From: Pseudomonas sp. CBZ-4
GTDB taxonomy: Bacteria; Pseudomonadota; Gammaproteobacteria; Pseudomonadales; Pseudomonadaceae
Assembly (NCBI RefSeq): GCF_000346755.1
Contig: NZ_ANNV01000117.1
Coordinates: 1 to 37,342 of the forward strand
Length of the DNA: 37,342 nucleotides
Direction of reading: 5' to 3'
Shown: positions 33,867 to 37,342 of the stretch, in pieces
Layout: each line of letters begins with the position of its first letter
How positions within the stretch are numbered: the stretch's first letter is position 1
Translations under genes and position numbers: made by a program
Notes under the pieces: generated by a model
What the model saw: only the letters and a program-made list of their open reading frames with translations
Databases searched by the model: none
Told to the model about the DNA's origin: nothing

Positions 33867-34787
33867 ATGGACACCCTGCAATTCGACGGCATCCCCGAAT
33901 TTATCCTCGCGGCGCAACTGGGCAGCTTCACCGCCGCGGCCTTGCAGCTGGGCGTGACCAGCTCGGCCGTGGGCAAAAGCGTGACCCGCCTGGAGAAACG
34001 CCTGGGGATCAAGTTGCTGCACCGCACCACGCGCAAGTTGAACCTGACCCATGAAGGCGAGGTGTACCTGGCCAGCTGCCTGCGGGTCATGGAGGAATTG
34101 CGCGGGGTCGAAGGCAGCTTCCTCAGCGGCGTCGCCGAGCCCAAGGGGCGTTTGCGCATCGACCTGCCCGCGGCGTTCGGCCGCCGGCATATCGCGCCGA
34201 TGTTGATCACGCTGGCCCGGCGTTATGCCCAACTGGACCTGACCCTCACCTTCGGCGAGCGCAAAGTGGACATGGTCAACGAAGGCATCGATCTCGCGGT
34301 ACGCATCGGTGACCTGCGCGACGACCCGGAACTGGTCGCCCGGCGCCTGGGCGAACAACGCCTGGTGATCTGCGCCGCGCCGCAGTACCTACGTGAGTCC
34401 GCGCCGTTGCAGGGCAAGGCCGACCTGCTGGCGCACGACTGCATCATCGGCTGGCGCAGCGGGTTGCGTAAGACCTGGCTGCTGACGAACGCCAAGGGTG
34501 CGGTGGAAGAGCAGGAAGTGCGGGTGCGCCATGAGTTCGGCGACGGCGAAGTGATGCTGCAGGCGACCCTCGACGGCGCGGGCCTGTGCCAATTGCCCAC
34601 CTGGCTGGTGGCCGAGCACCTGCGCAGCGGCGCGTTGGTCACGGTGCTTGATGACTGCGCGGGCGCGACCATGCCGATTCACGTGATCTGGCCGCACACC
34701 CGTTATGTGCAGCCCAAGGTGCGGGTGGTGGTGGACGCGCTGCTGGCCATGGCCGAGCAACACGCCGAGGTCTTTGGCGGGCGCTGA
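33867..34787 (+). CDS. LysR-family transcriptional regulator
   Basis: 306 residues. The helix-turn-helix is at the N-terminus (IPEFILAAQLGSFTAAALQL, GVTSSAVGKSVTRLEKRLGI, then LLHRTTRKLNLTHEG), followed by a linker helix and a periplasmic-binding-like effector domain (GRLRIDLPAAFGRRHIAPML, DLAVRIGDLRDDPELVARRL, GLCQLPTWLVAEHL). GGAGG sits 6 bases before the ATG. It diverges from the NTF2-like and reductase genes and is likely their regulator, responding to an electrophilic or aromatic compound. This is inference from location. Confidence 0.92.
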   Translation: MDTLQFDGIPEFILAAQLGSFTAAALQLGVTSSAVGKSVTRLEKRLGIKLLHRTTRKLNLTHEGEVYLASCLRVMEELRGVEGSFLSGVAEPKGRLRIDLPAAFGRRHIAPMLITLARRYAQLDLTLTFGERKVDMVNEGIDLAVRIGDLRDDPELVARRLGEQRLVICAAPQYLRESAPLQGKADLLAHDCIIGWRSGLRKTWLLTNAKGAVEEQEVRVRHEFGDGEVMLQATLDGAGLCQLPTWLVAEHLRSGALVTVLDDCAGATMPIHVIWPHTRYVQPKVRVVVDALLAMAEQHAEVFGGR

Positions 34788-34789
34788 AA

Positions 34790-34808
34790 AATAATGCAAA
34801 TCACCTGT
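34790..34808 (+). promoter_or_regulatory. Possible Fur box ahead of the TonB-dependent receptor
   Basis: aataatgcaaatcacctg matches the first two hexamers of the GATAATGATAATCATTATC Fur consensus well (about 12 of 19 positions) but the third poorly. It lies about 60 bases ahead of the receptor start, where iron control is expected for a siderophore receptor. Confidence 0.3.
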
Positions 34809-34868
34809 CCCTTTTTTTCGCGTCGGCGGTCATTTCAGGTAAGCACACATTATCGAGAGCTTGCGCCA

Positions 34869-37253
34869 ATGCCCGTAGTCCGCCCCTTGCTGAAACTGAG
34901 CCTGCTGCTGAGCCTCAGCGCCAGCCCGTTATTCGCCACCGTCAGCTACGCCGACGACGCCCGCCGCAGTTACCAGGTGCCCGCCGGCAGCCTGAGTGCG
35001 GCGCTGACCCGGTTTGCCGGGTTGGCGGGGGTCAACCTGTCGGTGGACCCGGCGCTCGTCAGCGGCCGCAGCAGCAGCGGCCTGGCCGGTGAATATGGTG
35101 TGGAGGAGGGCTTCGCGCGGTTGTTGCAAGGCTCCGGCCTGCAACTGCAAGCCATGGGCGAGCACGCCTACATGCTGATCCCTGCACCGGATGGCAGCAC
35201 CCTCGAGCTGGCGCCAACCTCGATCCTCGGCACCACCGGCCTGTACGACGGCGACACCTACGCCGGCGGCCAAGTGGCCCGCCGTGGCGCCCAGGGCATG
35301 CTGGGCACGCGGGACTTCATGGAAACCCCGTTCAGCATCACCACCTACACCGCCGACGCGGTGAAAAACCAGCAGGCGCGCACCCTCGGCGAACTGATCG
35401 CCAGCGACCCCTCGGTCCGCGCCACCAACCCGGCCGGTGGGCGTTACGAGCAGTTCACCATTCGCGGGTTCAGCCTGTTCAACAGTGATGTGTCCTATAA
35501 CGGCCTCTACGGCGTGCTGCCGACCTACACCATCGACATGGAAATGGCCGATCGCGTCGACATTTTCAAAGGCCCGACGCAGTTGATCAACGGCATCTCG
35601 CCCCGTGGCAGCGTGGGCGGCGGGATCAACGTGGTGCCCAAGCGCGCCACCGACAAGGACATCACCTCGTTCACCGGCACCTGGGCCTCGGAAAGCCAGG
35701 CGGGCGGCGCGGTGGATGTGGGTCGGCGCTTCGGCGAAGACAACCAGTTCGGCATCCGCTTCAACGGCGTGAAGCAGGCTGGCAATACGGCCTGGGATCA
35801 CCAGAGCGTCGACCGCGAAATGGCCGTGCTCGGCCTGGATTTTCGCGGCGAGCGCCTGCGCCTTTCCACCGACATCGGCCACACCGAACGCGACACCGAT
35901 GCGCCCCAGGAGCGTGTCCAGGTGGCCGCCGCCGCACCCGCGCCAAAGGCCAGCGACGTGCGCCGCAACTATGCGCAAGGCTGGAGCAAGGCGCGCACCA
36001 ATGACACCTTCGGCACCTTCAATGGCGAGTACGACCTCAGCGACAACGTGATGCTCTACGGCGGCGTCGGCGCGCGTAAAAGCAACCACGACTTCCTGCG
36101 CCACGCCGTCTCCGTCACCAACGCTGCCGGCGACTTCAAAGTGCAGCCCCGCGACTTCACCCGCGATGAAAACGTGCGCACCTACACGGCGGGCGTGCGC
36201 AACTGGTTCCACACCGGGCCGGTGAGCCACGAGGTCAACCTGGCGGCCAGCTATTTCTACATGGACTTCACCAACGGCGGCGCGCGGTATGGCGAGTCGT
36301 CGAGCAACCTTTACAACCCGGTGCAAACCCCAACGCCATCCATTGCCACGCGCCAGGACGCCAAGGTCTACACCGAAAACAAATTCAGCGGCGTGGCCCT
36401 GTCCGATACCCTCGGCTTCTTTGACGACCGCCTGCTGCTGACCCTCGGCGCACGCTGGCAGCGGGTCAAGGTGGATGACTGGAGCAACGGCGTCAAAGGC
36501 AAGACCGCCTACGACGAAGAAAAGCTCTCGCCCTCCGGCGGCCTGCTGTTCAAGGCCACCGACCGGCTGTCGCTGTACGCCAACTACATGGAAGGCCTGA
36601 GCCAGGGCAAGATCGCGCCGACCACCTCAAGCAACAGCGACGAAATCTTCCCGCCGTTCATCAGCCGCCAGGTTGAAGTCGGCGCCAAGTACGACGCCGG
36701 CGCCTTCGCCGTGACGGCGGCGGTGTTCCGTATCAAGCAGCCGGCCTATGAAACCAACGCCACCACGAAGCTGTTCGGGCCCAACGGCAAACGCGAGAAC
36801 GCCGGCGCCGAGTTGAGTGTGTTCGGCGAACCGCTCAAGGGTGTGCGTTTGCTCGGCGGCGTGATGTACATCGACAGCAAACTCAAGGACACCACCAACG
36901 GCACCTGGGACGGCAACCGCGCCCCGGCCACGCCCAAGTACAACGTCAACCTGGGTGCCGAATGGGACGTGCCCGGCCTGGAAGGCCTGACCCTGACCAG
37001 CCGTGGCATCCATTCCAGCTCGCAGTACCTGGACCAGTCCAACGTCAAGGAAATCGACGCCTGGAACCGTATCGACGTCGGCGCCCGCTATGCCTTCAAG
37101 GTGGATGACAAGCACGTGACCTTGCGTGCCAATGTGGAAAACGTCGCGGATAAACGCTACTGGAGTTCGGCCGGTGCGTCGGATGACAGCGAGCCGGGTC
37201 TGACGTTGGCAACACCACGCACCTACCTGCTGTCGGCCACTGTCGATTTCTAA
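34869..37253 (+). CDS. TonB-dependent siderophore receptor with N-terminal STN signalling domain
   Basis: 794 residues: a signal peptide (about 1-31, ending VSYA), an STN domain (about residues 35-100, YQVPAGSLSAALTRFAGLAG and following), the plug (starting near TPFSITTYTADAVKNQQART, with VDIFKGPTQLINGISPRGSV), and a 22-strand beta barrel ending in the terminal aromatic YLLSATVDF. It is a FpvA/FhuE-like receptor for a ferric siderophore. An STN domain normally talks to a cell-surface signalling sigma/anti-sigma pair, but none is encoded next to it in the window; the partner may lie to the right or elsewhere. The start at 34869 gives a normal signal; an ATG at 34794 also opens the frame. A possible partial Fur box lies upstream. 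Confidence 0.93.
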   Translation: MPVVRPLLKLSLLLSLSASPLFATVSYADDARRSYQVPAGSLSAALTRFAGLAGVNLSVDPALVSGRSSSGLAGEYGVEEGFARLLQGSGLQLQAMGEHAYMLIPAPDGSTLELAPTSILGTTGLYDGDTYAGGQVARRGAQGMLGTRDFMETPFSITTYTADAVKNQQARTLGELIASDPSVRATNPAGGRYEQFTIRGFSLFNSDVSYNGLYGVLPTYTIDMEMADRVDIFKGPTQLINGISPRGSVGGGINVVPKRATDKDITSFTGTWASESQAGGAVDVGRRFGEDNQFGIRFNGVKQAGNTAWDHQSVDREMAVLGLDFRGERLRLSTDIGHTERDTDAPQERVQVAAAAPAPKASDVRRNYAQGWSKARTNDTFGTFNGEYDLSDNVMLYGGVGARKSNHDFLRHAVSVTNAAGDFKVQPRDFTRDENVRTYTAGVRNWFHTGPVSHEVNLAASYFYMDFTNGGARYGESSSNLYNPVQTPTPSIATRQDAKVYTENKFSGVALSDTLGFFDDRLLLTLGARWQRVKVDDWSNGVKGKTAYDEEKLSPSGGLLFKATDRLSLYANYMEGLSQGKIAPTTSSNSDEIFPPFISRQVEVGAKYDAGAFAVTAAVFRIKQPAYETNATTKLFGPNGKRENAGAELSVFGEPLKGVRLLGGVMYIDSKLKDTTNGTWDGNRAPATPKYNVNLGAEWDVPGLEGLTLTSRGIHSSSQYLDQSNVKEIDAWNRIDVGARYAFKVDDKHVTLRANVENVADKRYWSSAGASDDSEPGLTLATPRTYLLSATVDF

Positions 37254-37299
37254 ACACGGATCAACAGGTGGGCGCGGGCTTGGGTGGGAACTGGCCCAT

Positions 37300-37325
37300 G
37301 TGGGAGCTGGCTTGCCTGCGATGCA
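37300..37325. repeat. REP-like element
   Basis: tgtgggagctggcttgcctgcgatgc repeats the end sequence of the 145-bp units at 31231. Only the first arm is inside the window. Bases 37254-37299 between it and the receptor stop contain no gene. Confidence 0.7.
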
Positions 37326-37342
37326 GACACCTCGGTGTATCA

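Noticed and set aside
27154..36326. Very long antisense frames opposite the ABC transporter, gamma-glutamyltransferase, reductase and TonB receptor genes
   Set aside because: They mirror GC-rich codon use of the real genes; their products are low-complexity and resemble no family.

Overview
The window looks like part of a Pseudomonas chromosome, probably of the fluorescens/putida type. Evidence: a copRS/PtrA-like locus arranged as in pseudomonads, CopR-type boxes, short REP-like repeats (gtgggagctggcttgcctgc), and GC-rich backbone genes such as an STN-type TonB receptor. It falls into two parts separated at about 24,375 by a 3' fragment of a tRNA-Pro(GGG) gene.

Left part, 1-24,375: a copper (probably copper/silver) resistance genomic island. 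Its right end carries a tyrosine recombinase (22,710-24,170, minus) next to the tRNA 3' fragment, which is best read as one attachment-site repeat. Its left end lies outside the window. In order it holds: an IS21-like terminus abutting a truncated DUF1289 gene; a minus-strand operon copA - small MDHSKM protein - copB - His-tailed cytochrome c - DUF411 protein; a PtrA-like secreted peptide; an orphan, frameshifted flgB-like gene; a CopZ-like chaperone behind a CueR-type promoter; a P1B copper ATPase whose YHS/HMBD N-terminus is out of frame with its core; a DUF2933 (GH)n protein; a periplasmic cupredoxin; a second PtrA-like protein; copRS; copCD; a small Cys/Met-rich exported protein; cusCBA-cusF; and an unrelated YaaC-like gene beside the integrase.

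The copper genes cover several compartments. The P-ATPase and CopZ handle cytosolic Cu(I). CopA, the cupredoxin, CopC and the PtrA-like peptides act in the periplasm. CopD and CopB sit in the inner and outer membranes. CusCBA-F exports across the envelope. Five copies of CTGACA-N5-GTAAT, the CopR box form, precede copA, both PtrA-like genes, the cupredoxin, copRS and copCD, so most of the island reads as one CopRS regulon. copZ instead has a promoter with a 19-bp spacer and MerR-type dyad, suggesting control by a chromosomal CueR.

Right part, 24,376-37,342: ordinary backbone with higher GC. It holds the old tRNA terminator, a glycine-zipper exported protein, a DUF115/LPS-core-type protein, a GntR (FCD) regulator followed by an amino-acid ABC transporter and a gamma-glutamyltransferase-family enzyme (probably one uptake/catabolic unit), a 145-bp tandem repeat with REP-like ends, an Lrp/AsnC regulator, an old-yellow-enzyme reductase with an NTF2-like gene and a divergent LysR regulator, and an STN-containing TonB-dependent receptor.

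The most interesting point is the copper ATPase. The reading frame breaks exactly at a -1 slippery heptamer (T_TTC_CCC) between the soluble metal-binding module and the membrane pump. This could be a programmed frameshift making both a chaperone-like peptide and a pump, or a one-base deletion or sequencing error.
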